Shown: in pieces, positions 10,999 through 18,544 of the stretch
Position numbering within the stretch: position 1 is the first letter of the stretch
How the letters are laid out: the number at the start of each line of letters is the position of its first letter
Source: Bacillus sp. 491mf
GTDB lineage: Bacteria; Bacillota; Bacilli; Bacillales; Bacillaceae_G
DNA length: 64,000 bases
Direction: 5' to 3'
Assembly: GCF_900112415.1 (NCBI RefSeq)
Contig: NZ_FOLV01000002.1
Location: 124,001-188,000, forward strand
Translations under genes and position numbers: made by a program
The notes under the pieces: generated by a model
Database searches by the model: none
What the model was told of the DNA's origin: nothing
What the model saw: the letters and a program-made list of their open reading frames with translations, nothing else

Positions 10999-11300
10999 AG
11001 CCAGATTTTTCAAAAGGATTATTGCCAGCTATTGTGATAGAAGAAGGGACAAAAGAAGTGTTAATGCTAGCTTATATGAATGAAGAAGCGTATGAAAAAA
11101 CATTAGACACAAAAATGACCTGGTTTTATTCTCGTTCACGAAGCGGTTTGTGGAATAAGGGAGAAACATCAGGACATTTCCAACGTGTGAAATCATTATA
11201 TTTAGATTGCGATCAAGATTCTATTATGGTAGTTGTCCAGCAAGTAGGGGTAGCTTGCCATACAGGAGAAAAGTCATGTTTTCATAATAAGGTGTTATAG
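10995..11300 (+). CDS. hisI: Phosphoribosyl-AMP cyclohydrolase
   Basis: Opens the purine ring of PR-AMP. The 101-residue stand-alone enzyme starts with GTG overlapping the hisF stop (GTGA). It contains [20 protein letters not shown] and the zinc/magnesium-site region LDCDQDS, followed by the two cysteines in [10 protein letters not shown]. The HisE activity is on a separate downstream gene, not fused as in many bacteria. Confidence 0.96.
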   Translation: MKPDFSKGLLPAIVIEEGTKEVLMLAYMNEEAYEKTLDTKMTWFYSRSRSGLWNKGETSGHFQRVKSLYLDCDQDSIMVVVQQVGVACHTGEKSCFHNKVL

Positions 11301-11312
11301 GGGGAAAAGGAA

Positions 11313-11636
11313 ATGAGCGATGCGTTGCAACAGTTATATGAAACACTTCTACAGCGAAAAGAGAATCCTATTTCTGAGTCGTATACAAATTACTTATTTA
11401 CAAAAGGTGAAGACAAAATATTAAAGAAATTAGGAGAAGAATGTACTGAAATTGTAATTGCAGTGAAAAATGATGAGAAAGACGAGCTTATAAAAGAAAT
11501 TGCTGATTTTACGTATCATTGCTTAGTGTTACTAGTAGAAAAAAATGTCTCATTACAAGAGATAGTAGAAGAATTAAATAAACGCCAAGGACAATTGTCA
11601 AGAGTGGGCGAAAGAAAAGAAATTGATACATTATAG
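11313..11636 (+). CDS. hisE: Phosphoribosyl-ATP pyrophosphatase
   Basis: MazG-like helical pyrophosphatase that removes PPi from PR-ATP. The 107-residue protein has the family core [19 protein letters not shown] and the acidic helix [13 protein letters not shown] that binds magnesium. It stands 12 bases after hisI with GGGGGAAAAGG upstream. Having separate hisI and hisE genes is normal in this genus as far as I recall. Confidence 0.95.
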   Translation: MSDALQQLYETLLQRKENPISESYTNYLFTKGEDKILKKLGEECTEIVIAVKNDEKDELIKEIADFTYHCLVLLVEKNVSLQEIVEELNKRQGQLSRVGERKEIDTL

Positions 11637-11648
11637 GAGGGGAGAAAG

Positions 11649-12668
11649 ATGAGAGTAGATTATCACCTTCACTTAGAAGAAGGGCCGTATTCAATGCGGT
11701 GGTTATCACGCACAAATGAAGCGCTCGAGTATTTTGCACCGATTGAGGAAGAGAAACATTCAATGGAATGGATCTTAAAGATAGGGGAACGTTTGCAAAA
11801 GCGGGTAAAGGAAGGTGCGTTTTCACAGGAGTGGATTGATTTATACTTAGAGGAAGCAGTGCGCAAAGGAATACGGGAAGTTGGAATCGTTGACCACTTA
11901 TATCGTTTTTCTGAAGCGAAAGAATACTATGAGCGCTATGTCGATATTAGTGATTCTGAACTTGGACATCTGCAAAAAGAATGGCTAGATCAAGTAAGAG
12001 TAGAGTCGATTGGAAACTTTACGAAAGCAATTGAAGATGCGAAAGAAAGATGGAAAAAACGAGGCGTGACATTACGCCTTGGGATAGAAGCAGATTATTT
12101 CATTGGCGGGGAAGAAGAACTGTCACAGTTATTAACGTTAGGGAATTGGGATTATGTGATTGGTTCTGTTCATTTTATTAATGGATGGGGATTTGATAAT
12201 CCGGATACAGACAATTATTTTAGACAACACGATTTACGTATGTTATATCAGACATTTTTTCAAACGTTAGAAAAAGCAATACGTTCTGGCTTATTTGATA
12301 TTGTTGCACATTTAGATAATATAAAAGTGTTTAATTATCGCTTAGATGAAAATGAACAATTACCGTATTATGAGAAAATTGCCCAGGCTTTAATCGAAAC
12401 AAATACAGCTACGGAAGTGAATGCTGGTTTATATTATCGATACCCTGTAAGAGAAATGTGTCCAAGCCCTTTGTTTCTACAGCGCTTAGTACATTATGGT
12501 GTTCCGATTACAATTTCGTCAGATGCACATTTCCCGAATGATTTAGGAAGTTACGTAAAAGAAAATATAGAAACACTTCGTAATCATGGTGTAACGCACA
12601 TTGCAACATTTGAAAAACGAATCCGAAACATGAAATCGATTGAATATGTAAAAGAGAATGCATTGTGA
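11649..12668 (+). CDS. hisJ: Histidinol-phosphatase, PHP family
   Basis: Dephosphorylates histidinol phosphate, completing the set of histidine enzymes in this operon. The 339-residue protein belongs to the PHP family: metal ligands are visible in DYHLHLEEGP (residues 4-13), EVGIVDHLYR near residue 78, GIEADYF near 142, GSVHF near 174 and SSDAHFPNDLG near 295. AGGAGGGGAG precedes the ATG, 12 bases after hisE. No strong terminator follows; a remnant of repeat family A is found instead. Confidence 0.93.
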   Translation: MRVDYHLHLEEGPYSMRWLSRTNEALEYFAPIEEEKHSMEWILKIGERLQKRVKEGAFSQEWIDLYLEEAVRKGIREVGIVDHLYRFSEAKEYYERYVDISDSELGHLQKEWLDQVRVESIGNFTKAIEDAKERWKKRGVTLRLGIEADYFIGGEEELSQLLTLGNWDYVIGSVHFINGWGFDNPDTDNYFRQHDLRMLYQTFFQTLEKAIRSGLFDIVAHLDNIKVFNYRLDENEQLPYYEKIAQALIETNTATEVNAGLYYRYPVREMCPSPLFLQRLVHYGVPITISSDAHFPNDLGSYVKENIETLRNHGVTHIATFEKRIRNMKSIEYVKENAL

Positions 12669-12676
12669 TTTTCATT

Positions 12677-12711
12677 AGTAGGGGATTTACCCCTTACTGC
12701 CCGTTAATACG
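12677..12711 (+). repeat. Remnant of repeat family A (bcr1-like) 3' end
   Basis: ACTGCCCGTTAATACGGGAT here matches the right end of the intact family A copies (ACTGCCCGTTAATGCGGGAT) except for one base. It is preceded by a short GGGG/CCCC hairpin. Only a fragment is present. Confidence 0.5.
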
Positions 12712-12769
12712 GGATGAAAACTGCTTTTTTTGTTTACACTAACGTTGAACAAAAAAGGAGGCTCTTCTT

Positions 12770-12928
12770 ATGGCGAAACAACAATATAAAGATACTGGAA
12801 AGTTAACGAATCAGAGCAATGCTTTGCAAAAAGATCAATCAGAGCAAGCAATTATACAAGAACAAATTAGTGATACAGTAGCAGAAGGAACAATTGATGT
12901 GAAGCTAGGACAAGGAAAAGATGAATAA
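12770..12928 (+). CDS. Small protein, DUF4025/YozQ-like (tentative)
   Basis: A 52-residue hydrophilic protein with a strong ribosome site (AAAAAAGGAGG) 9 bases before ATG. It has no membrane segment and is rich in Gln. The segment EQISDTVAEGTIDVKLG resembles, from memory, the conserved EQxSDTxxEGT core of the DUF4025 (YozQ) family of small Bacillus proteins of unknown function. A perfect hairpin terminator follows 13 bases after the stop, so it may be a single-gene unit with its own promoter (TTTACA-like at 12733). The family call is not certain. Confidence 0.6.
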   Translation: MAKQQYKDTGKLTNQSNALQKDQSEQAIIQEQISDTVAEGTIDVKLGQGKDE

Positions 12929-12940
12929 AGTGAGATTTCT

Positions 12941-12976
12941 ATGAAAAGAGGCTGAATGTATTCAGCCTCTTTTCAT
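12941..12976. terminator. Intrinsic terminator, bidirectional
   Basis: ATGAAAAGAGGCTGAA pairs perfectly with TTCAGCCTCTTTTCAT across a TGTA loop. The TTTT at the end of the 3' arm can serve the small upstream gene. Confidence 0.85.
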
Positions 12977-13176
12977 GTTTTTATAAAGAACGGTGATAAA
13001 ACAAAAAGAAAAACGAGTGCATATCATCTTTTGTTCCACATAACTGCAACGTAAATGTAGAACAATCAAAACGGATTTATATAGTTTAATCAAATTCCTT
13101 GTCTTTTTTCGACGGAATTTTTTACAATAATATTGAATGGGCATATTTTTATGTAAAAAAGAAAGGATGCTTAAAC

Positions 13177-14148
13177 ATGGCGAAAATTTTAATAGCAGGA
13201 CAAATTCCAGAAATCGGACTACAGTTGTTACGAGGTCATGAAGTAGAAATGTATGATAAGGAAGAGTTAATTGGCACAGAAGAACTAGTGAAACGTGTGC
13301 AAGATAAGGACGCATTATTAAGCTTACTTTCAACAAAAGTTACGGAAGAAGTTATTGATGCTGCGCCGCAATTGAAAATTATTGCAAACTACGGTGCTGG
13401 ATATGACAATATTGATTATAAATATGCAGTAGAAAAAGACATAGCGGTAACAAACACGCCAAAAGTTTCAACGGAGGCAACGGCAGAGCTTACGTTTGCA
13501 ATTCTTTTAGCAGCAGCACGCCGTATTTCAGAAGGCGATACGCTATGTCGTACAGTTGGTTTTAATGGCTGGGCACCGCTCTTTTTCTTAGGGCGTGAAG
13601 TATATGGTAAAACAATCGGTATTATTGGTCTTGGAGAAATTGGAAAAGCGGTAGCGAAACGAGCAAAGGCATTTGGTATGAATATTGTGTATACAGGGCC
13701 AAGTCGTAAGTATGAGGCGGAGCAAGAATTAGAAGCAACATATGTAACGCTAGAAGAACTATTACAAACAGCAGATTTTATTACAATTAACTGTGCGTAT
13801 AATCCAAAGTTGCATCATATGATTGATGAAGAACAGTTTAGAATGATGAAAAAAACTGCTTATATTATTAATGCGGCACGTGGTCCAATTATGAATGAAG
13901 AAGCACTTGCTCATGCTTTAGAGACAAAGGAAATTGAAGGAGCGGCACTTGATGTGTTCGAGTTCGAACCGGAAATTACAGAAAAATTAAAAGGATTAAC
14001 AAACGTTGTGTTAACACCTCATATTGGAAATGCAACGATTGAAACACGTGATGCAATGGCAGAAATGGCAATGTGCAATATTTTAGAGGTGCTAGAAGGG
14101 AATGAACCATTAACTCCGGTGTATAAAAAAGAACTTGTGACGAAATAA
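13177..14148 (+). CDS. D-isomer-specific 2-hydroxyacid dehydrogenase
   Basis: NAD(P)-dependent 2-hydroxyacid dehydrogenase, perhaps a glyoxylate/hydroxypyruvate or 2-ketogluconate reductase; substrate not determined. The 323-residue protein shows the Rossmann motif IGIIGLGEIGKAVAKRA near residue 148, and the catalytic set Arg in NAARGPIMNEEAL, Glu in FEFEPEI, and His in LTPHIGNAT. ATG at 13177 lies 8 bases after AGAAAGGA; a longer in-frame start at 13099 has no ribosome site. It stands alone, followed directly by a family A repeat whose target duplication overlaps the stop codon. Confidence 0.9.
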   Translation: MAKILIAGQIPEIGLQLLRGHEVEMYDKEELIGTEELVKRVQDKDALLSLLSTKVTEEVIDAAPQLKIIANYGAGYDNIDYKYAVEKDIAVTNTPKVSTEATAELTFAILLAAARRISEGDTLCRTVGFNGWAPLFFLGREVYGKTIGIIGLGEIGKAVAKRAKAFGMNIVYTGPSRKYEAEQELEATYVTLEELLQTADFITINCAYNPKLHHMIDEEQFRMMKKTAYIINAARGPIMNEEALAHALETKEIEGAALDVFEFEPEITEKLKGLTNVVLTPHIGNATIETRDAMAEMAMCNILEVLEGNEPLTPVYKKELVTK

Positions 14149-14302
14149 AGTGAAACTTTAATCAGTGGGGGGTTCTTTCTCCCCCACTGATTATCAGCCC
14201 TCACCAATCGGGCTTTTACGGGCAGTTTATCTCCCACCTAACTTCTTTGCTTTTGCTGAGTTTTGAGGCGGGAGTATTACTGCCCGTTAATGCGGGATAA
14301 AA
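14145..14302 (+). repeat. Repeat family A (bcr1-like), intact copy 1
   Basis: An element of about 147 bases begins GTGAAACTTTAATCAGTGGG and ends CTGCCCGTTAATGCGGG, flanked on both sides by ATAAA (14145-14149 and 14298-14302). It has two strong self-pairing parts: a C-run/G-run hairpin at the left (AATCAGTGGGGG with CCCCCACTGATT) and GGCGGGAG with CTCCCRCC on the right. It matches copy 2 at 21151-21297 almost throughout. The size, structure and ATAAA/TTTAT duplication agree with what I recall of the bcr1 repeat of the B. cereus group. Confidence 0.85.
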
Positions 14303-14330
14303 AAGAACCTTCCTATCAAGGAAGGCTTCG
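14300..14330 (-). terminator. Terminator of pssA
   Basis: Read on the minus strand, CCTTCC and GGAAGG form a short stem followed by TTCTTTTTT. The T-run continues into the ATAAA flank of the adjacent family A repeat. Confidence 0.7.
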
Positions 14331-14335
14331 CTATT

Positions 14336-15040
14336 TTATTCTTTGTTTGCTCGTTTTTTTTGTGATGGTCGCTGTCTAAGAAATTGAGATAGCATATACA
14401 AAATATAAAGTGGAATAGCAATGAATAAAAACACTGAAATATTGCCGACACTCGTTTTATACATCGTATAAATGATTCCAACTAAAAAGAGTGTAACGAT
14501 AATACTATATTTTGGAATCGGTACATCTTTCATACTTGGAATACGAATGCGACTAACCATAAGAAAAGCGAATGTTACGAATACTGTAATAAGTACGATT
14601 TTTGGAATCGTATGTGAAAATAAAGTAAGGAAGGCAACAAGACCACCTGCAGCTGTAATTGGTACACCAGTAAAATATTTCATTGATGTTGATGATGGTG
14701 TAACATTGAAGCGAGCTAATCTGTATGCTCCAAATAGAGGGAAAAGTCCTGCTATGTATAATCCGATAATACCGTAATTAGAGAAAGATGTGTAATACAT
14801 CAATACAGCGGGTGCAGCACCAAATGTAACGACATCTGCTAATGAATCAAGTTCTTTTCCGAGCTGTGAATCGACGCGAAGTAAGCGTGCGATTCTTCCA
14901 TCAAGGCTATCTAGCATCATTCCGATCAAAACTAAAATTGCCGCTGATTTGTAGTATCCTAATGAGGCGTAGCCGATGGATAGAAATCCACTATATAAAT
15001 TTCCGAGCGTAAATAAGTTTGGAATGGCTGCTCTGTACAA
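14336..15040 (-). CDS. pssA: CDP-diacylglycerol--serine O-phosphatidyltransferase
   Basis: Makes phosphatidylserine from CDP-diacylglycerol and serine, the precursor of phosphatidylethanolamine. The 234-residue protein is an integral membrane enzyme with about six hydrophobic segments. It carries the CDP-alcohol phosphotransferase motif DGx2ARx8Gx3Dx3D at residues 46-69 (DGRIAR...GKELDSLAD), and TLGNLYSGF near the N-terminus. The start is TTG at 15040 preceded by AAGGGAT; no better in-frame ATG is seen. It is transcribed opposite to its neighbours. The cytoplasmic C-terminus is basic (RPSQKKRANK). Confidence 0.93.
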   Translation of the reverse strand: MYRAAIPNLFTLGNLYSGFLSIGYASLGYYKSAAILVLIGMMLDSLDGRIARLLRVDSQLGKELDSLADVVTFGAAPAVLMYYTSFSNYGIIGLYIAGLFPLFGAYRLARFNVTPSSTSMKYFTGVPITAAGGLVAFLTLFSHTIPKIVLITVFVTFAFLMVSRIRIPSMKDVPIPKYSIIVTLFLVGIIYTMYKTSVGNISVFLFIAIPLYILYMLSQFLRQRPSQKKRANKE

Positions 15041-15237
15041 AATCTGATCCCTTGCTTTCTATTATAGATTCTTGAATAGTTTATGAAAGTTTATCTTTTT
15101 TATCATAACATAAATTTCCTATAATCGTCGAAAAAATTCTTCGTTTTGAGAAAGATTTTAGCGTATTTTTTCTTTGTTTAATTCAAAACTATTATATATA
15201 TTATTTTTAAAATATACAAGTCGCTGCTATGTAGAAA

Positions 15238-15355
15238 AAATAAGCCCCGCTACTCGCCTGCTCCCTCTGTTTTAAACCCCGCACGTGGCAGAAAAAGACC
15301 CTGACCGCTTCAATGTATGGCCAGATGCTTTCGTCCCTCCTAAAAAGAAAAGGGT
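15238..15355 (-). repeat. Repeat family B copy 1 (inverted)
   Basis: Read on the minus strand it contains the family core: GGACGAAAGCATCTGGCCAT, then ACATTGAAGCGGTCAGGGTC and the downstream GTTTAAAAC segment. It lies in the 393-base gap between pssA and the LtaS-type gene. Boundaries are approximate because copies differ at their ends. Confidence 0.75.
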
Positions 15356-15365
15356 TTTATGTTTG

Positions 15366-15399
15366 TATTTTAATTTAGATATATATCTAAATTAAAATA
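15366..15399. repeat. 34-bp perfect palindrome
   Basis: The bases 15366-15399 (TATTTTAATTTAGAT, ATAT, then the exact reverse complement) form a perfect AT-only palindrome apart from one G/C pair per arm. It lies just downstream of the LtaS-type gene terminator on the minus strand. It may be a cruciform, an added terminator stem or a protein site; nothing decides between them. Confidence 0.7.
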
Positions 15400-15430
15400 A
15401 CCCTCGAATCGTTATCGTTCGAAGGTTATT
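15396..15430 (-). terminator. Terminator of the LtaS-type gene
   Basis: On the minus strand AATAACCTTCGAA pairs with TTCGAGGGTTATT (one G-T wobble) around a 9-base loop, followed by TTAATTT. The U-run is weak, but the stem is immediately after the stop codon. Confidence 0.75.
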
Positions 15431-15433
15431 TCC

Positions 15434-17320
15434 TTATTCAAATTTCGTTGTCATCGTACCAGTTTTATATTGATTATGTGGATCAAATCGTAACAAATCA
15501 CCGTAAATGAGCTTATCAGAGTAATTCAACTCTGTTTTTGCCTTTTCGATATACGGTTGACAAATAGAAATATCAGTCGGTTCACCAGTTTTTTTGTTAT
15601 AGCAGACATTTTTTGTATACACATAATCATTTGTGACGAAGCTTCCGTCACGCATAATCATAAGAGGATCATTATTTGAATCAAATAAATCTGTTCCAAA
15701 TTCAATAGAATTGTTTGTTTTTATACCGAGTAAATGTAGAAGTGTTGGTTTCACATCAATTTGCCCAGAAACTTTTGAAATGACTTGTCCTTTTTGACCA
15801 GGTATGTGAATGATGAGTGGCACTCGTTGTAGCTGCATCGTATCAAAAGGAGTAAGTGCTTCTTTTCCTAAAAATTGGGCCATAGCTGCATTATGATTTT
15901 CAGAAATACCATAATGATCTCCGTAAATAATGATAATAGAATTATCGTATAACCCTTCTTCTTTTAATTGTTCAACAAAATGTTTTAATGCTTCATCTGT
16001 ATAACGTACAGTTGGAAAATAACGATTTACAACGCCGCTTTCTGAATTGTATTCACCAATGAATTGATCTTCTGGTTGCAGCAAAAATGGAAAATGATTT
16101 GTTAATGTAATGAATTTCGTATAGAACGGTTGTGGTAAAGATTTTAATTTCGGAATAGATTGCTCGAAAAATTCTTTATCTTTTAATCCCCAACCAACAG
16201 ACATTTGTTCTGCATTTGTATAGTCTTGCAAATTGAAATAGCGATCATATCCAAGTGTAGGATACATCAAATCACGGTTCCAAAATGATTTATCATTTGA
16301 ATGAAATACAGCGGAGTAATATCCGTGTTTTTTTAGTTGTTCTGGTGTAGCTGTATATTCATTATTCGCATGTGTAAAGAAAGCAGAGCCGCGATCAAGC
16401 GGATATAAAGAGTTTTCAATAATAAATTCGGCGTCTGATGTTTTTCCTTGTCCGGTTTGATGATAAAAGTTATTGAAGTAATAGCTTTCTTTAATAAAGT
16501 TATTTAAAAATGGTGTAATTTCTTTTCCATCTATTTTTTGATTGATAACAAAATTTTGTGTAGATTCCATTGAAATTAAAATGACATTCTTTCCTTTTGC
16601 CACGCCGAACAAATCTTTATTTGCTTGTCTATCTTTTGTTTTCACATAGTTATCAATTTCAGAAAAAGCATCTCCACTTGCAAAGGCACGCTGAGCAGAT
16701 GATTTCGATTGCAGCGCAATATCATAAATATGATATGTATATAAACCAAGATTTTTCACAACTGTTTGGCGATCAAATGAATGCGAAAAGAGTTGTGGTT
16801 TATAAATAACTGAGATAACCATTTGCAAGGCTAATATTGCTGTTACACCGCTAAAAAATGTTTGTTTTTCTTTTCGCGATAGAGAAGCTTTGTCACAAAA
16901 ATTAGGGAATTTCCGTGATAATATGACTAAAATAATGGTATCTGCAAATAAAAGGAGTGTTTTATATGTAAATAATTCTTTTATACTCGTTCCTAAATCA
17001 GCCATGTTATTCGTTTGAAATAATACTGGGAATGTTACAAAATCATTGTAAAATCCGTAAAACATCGCGTTGCCAAATAAAATAAAAGATAACACTATAC
17101 TAATGCTAATAATGATACGGTTTCGATGTTTTGCTGCTAATAAAGCGAAACCGAAAAATAATAATAATGAAGCTAACGGATTAAAGAACAACATTATTTG
17201 TTCGAAAGCGTTATTAATCTTCATATCAAAAGCTAATTTGTATACAATAAATGTTTTGATCCATAATAGAACGACTGCTAAGAGAGCGAATCGTACTTTC
17301 GGAAACAAGCGTTGCATCAT
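15434..17320 (-). CDS. Lipoteichoic acid synthase family protein (LtaS-type sulfatase fold)
   Basis: Membrane-anchored phosphoglycerol transferase of the LtaS/YfnI/YqgS/YvgJ group, which polymerises or primes glycerol-phosphate chains on glycolipid outside the cell. Of 628 residues, about the first 175 form five membrane segments and the rest is the extracellular sulfatase-fold domain. The catalytic Thr is Thr254 in SMESTQNF, preceded by metal-ligand Glu252. DAEFIIENSLYP and IIIYGDHYGI carry further metal-site residues. The start follows AGGAGGAACCAAAT. Bacillus genomes hold several paralogues, and which one this is cannot be told here. The gene stands alone. Confidence 0.9.
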   Translation of the reverse strand: MMQRLFPKVRFALLAVVLLWIKTFIVYKLAFDMKINNAFEQIMLFFNPLASLLLFFGFALLAAKHRNRIIISISIVLSFILFGNAMFYGFYNDFVTFPVLFQTNNMADLGTSIKELFTYKTLLLFADTIILVILSRKFPNFCDKASLSRKEKQTFFSGVTAILALQMVISVIYKPQLFSHSFDRQTVVKNLGLYTYHIYDIALQSKSSAQRAFASGDAFSEIDNYVKTKDRQANKDLFGVAKGKNVILISMESTQNFVINQKIDGKEITPFLNNFIKESYYFNNFYHQTGQGKTSDAEFIIENSLYPLDRGSAFFTHANNEYTATPEQLKKHGYYSAVFHSNDKSFWNRDLMYPTLGYDRYFNLQDYTNAEQMSVGWGLKDKEFFEQSIPKLKSLPQPFYTKFITLTNHFPFLLQPEDQFIGEYNSESGVVNRYFPTVRYTDEALKHFVEQLKEEGLYDNSIIIIYGDHYGISENHNAAMAQFLGKEALTPFDTMQLQRVPLIIHIPGQKGQVISKVSGQIDVKPTLLHLLGIKTNNSIEFGTDLFDSNNDPLMIMRDGSFVTNDYVYTKNVCYNKKTGEPTDISICQPYIEKAKTELNYSDKLIYGDLLRFDPHNQYKTGTMTTKFE

Positions 17321-17345
17321 ATTTGGTTCCTCCTACTACCTATAA

Positions 17346-17379
17346 GTAACCGTCTTTTTTTATGTATATAACCGGTTAC
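17346..17379. promoter_or_regulatory. Inverted repeat between two divergent genes
   Basis: GTAACCG (17346-17352) and CGGTTAC (17373-17379) are perfect inverted arms 20 bases apart, 26 bases upstream of the LtaS-type start. This could be an operator or part of a regulatory hairpin. Site shape only; no regulator is recognised. Confidence 0.35.
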
Positions 17380-17513
17380 ATCTCTCTATATTTTTTTACT
17401 ATGTGTACTATTATATAAAAACATAGTGAATTTGTGGATGCTTTTCTCATAATTGGGTAGAAAAAGGGAAGATGGATAAAATAATGTCATCTTTGGAAAT
17501 GTGGAGGAGTACT

Positions 17514-17909
17514 ATGAGGAAAATAAGTTGTTTTATATTGAGTTGCTTCATTTTACTTGGAAACCCAGCTCCTTTTTTGGCTGAACATGAACCATTATTA
17601 TTAGAAGATGCCCTTTATTCGGTGCTGTTTCCGAGAATAAATGAAGCGATTCAAAAGTATTATGGGAAGCAAAAGCCATATGAATGTCCGAAAATCATTA
17701 GTATGAAAAAAATGTACAGCGGTACATATTTGTTCCGTGCTTCTATTGAAATCATTAAATATGAGCCAGGAGTAGGAGGGAAAAAACTTCCGCCATTTGA
17801 AAAAGTAACAATCACGTTTGAAAATGATGAGGGGGAATGGTCCGTGAAGAATATAAATGTGAAGCGCTTACCAGATAATACAAAAATAAATTGTCGTAAA
17901 CCAGTATGA
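17514..17909 (+). CDS. Exported protein, DUF3888-like
   Basis: A 131-residue protein with a signal peptide (MRKISCFILSCFILLG, cleavage expected near residue 25). The mature part contains ALYSVLFPRINEAIQKYYG and a C-terminal beta-rich section ending with a basic tail and Cys. From memory this pattern (two cysteines, LFPxI, YYG) is that of DUF3888 proteins of B. cereus relatives, function unknown. ATG at 17514 follows GGAGGAG; a longer in-frame start at 17472 lacks a ribosome site. It precedes the lysine riboswitch and has no obvious terminator of its own. Confidence 0.65.
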   Translation: MRKISCFILSCFILLGNPAPFLAEHEPLLLEDALYSVLFPRINEAIQKYYGKQKPYECPKIISMKKMYSGTYLFRASIEIIKYEPGVGGKKLPPFEKVTITFENDEGEWSVKNINVKRLPDNTKINCRKPV

Positions 17910-17917
17910 AAAAGTAT

Positions 17918-17947
17918 TTGACAAATAAATCAGTCATTTGCTATTGT
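17918..17947 (+). promoter_or_regulatory. Promoter of the lysine riboswitch-lysA unit
   Basis: TTGACA (17918-17923) and TATTGT (17942-17947) are spaced by 18 bases, about 50 bases ahead of the L-box aptamer. This is a good vegetative-type promoter by pattern. Confidence 0.65.
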
Positions 17948-17996
17948 TAATAGCAATAAAAAGATGCTTGAAAATTAAATAGACTTACCTCATCTA

Positions 17997-18182
17997 CACT
18001 CAAAGGTAGAGGCCGCGATAATCAAGAGTAAGCTATAGGAAATATAGTGGGATTCATGATTATAGTCTGAAAGGGATTATCGCCGAAATATATGAATAGC
18101 CACTTTATTCATATATTGGGACTGCATTGAATAAATGTAGTACTGTCATAAGTTTTTGACTTATGGAGAGCTATTTGGAGAT
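17997..18182 (+). ncRNA. Lysine riboswitch (L-box)
   Basis: The conserved L-box blocks appear in order: AGAGGCCGCG, ATCAAGAGTA, CTGAAAGGGATTATCGCCGAA, GGACTGCATTGAATAAATGT, and GACTTATGGAGAGCTAT. From memory this follows the B. subtilis lysC aptamer closely. With lysine bound, the downstream terminator should form. Controlled gene: lysA. Confidence 0.93.
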
Positions 18183-18252
18183 GTTTGATGCGGTTTCTTA
18201 TTTGAGAAAATAACAACAAGTTTATTTTTTCATCATATATTCTTCCAATAAG

Positions 18253-18286
18253 AAACGCGTGTGAACATTGTTCCGCGCGTTTTTTG
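18253..18286 (+). terminator. Expression-platform terminator of the lysine riboswitch
   Basis: AAACGCG and CGCGTTT enclose an inner GAAC/GTTC stem and are followed by a T-run. It lies about 70 bases after the aptamer, so it is taken as the regulated terminator. lysA begins 260 bases further on, with a family B repeat between. Confidence 0.8.
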
Positions 18287-18344
18287 TTTACCTTATTTGG
18301 AATAATATGAACAACTAAGGGACGTCATATATACAAGTTAGAAA

Positions 18345-18522
18345 CCTCCTTTCTTTTTAATGGATGTCAAGAGCACCTGGCCGTGTATAGAAACGATCAG
18401 AACCTTTTCTTACCACATGCAGTGTTTAAAACAAAAGGAGGAAGCAAGTAGCGATCGTGTTGTATGCTGCATAACAGTGACTTATCTGTCAAAAAATTAA
18501 AATGGATATATATATGGTTTTG
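18345..18522 (+). repeat. Repeat family B copy 2, inside the lysA leader
   Basis: Near full-length: CTTTCTTTTTAATGG start, GAGCACCTGGCCGTGTATAG core, CCACATGCAGTGTTTAAAAC middle, AAAGGAGGAAGCAAGTAGCG and a GTGACTTAT ... AAAATGGATATATATA end. It fills most of the space between the riboswitch terminator and lysA. Confidence 0.8.
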
Positions 18523-18544
18523 AGAAAAAAAGGGAGGAATTCAC

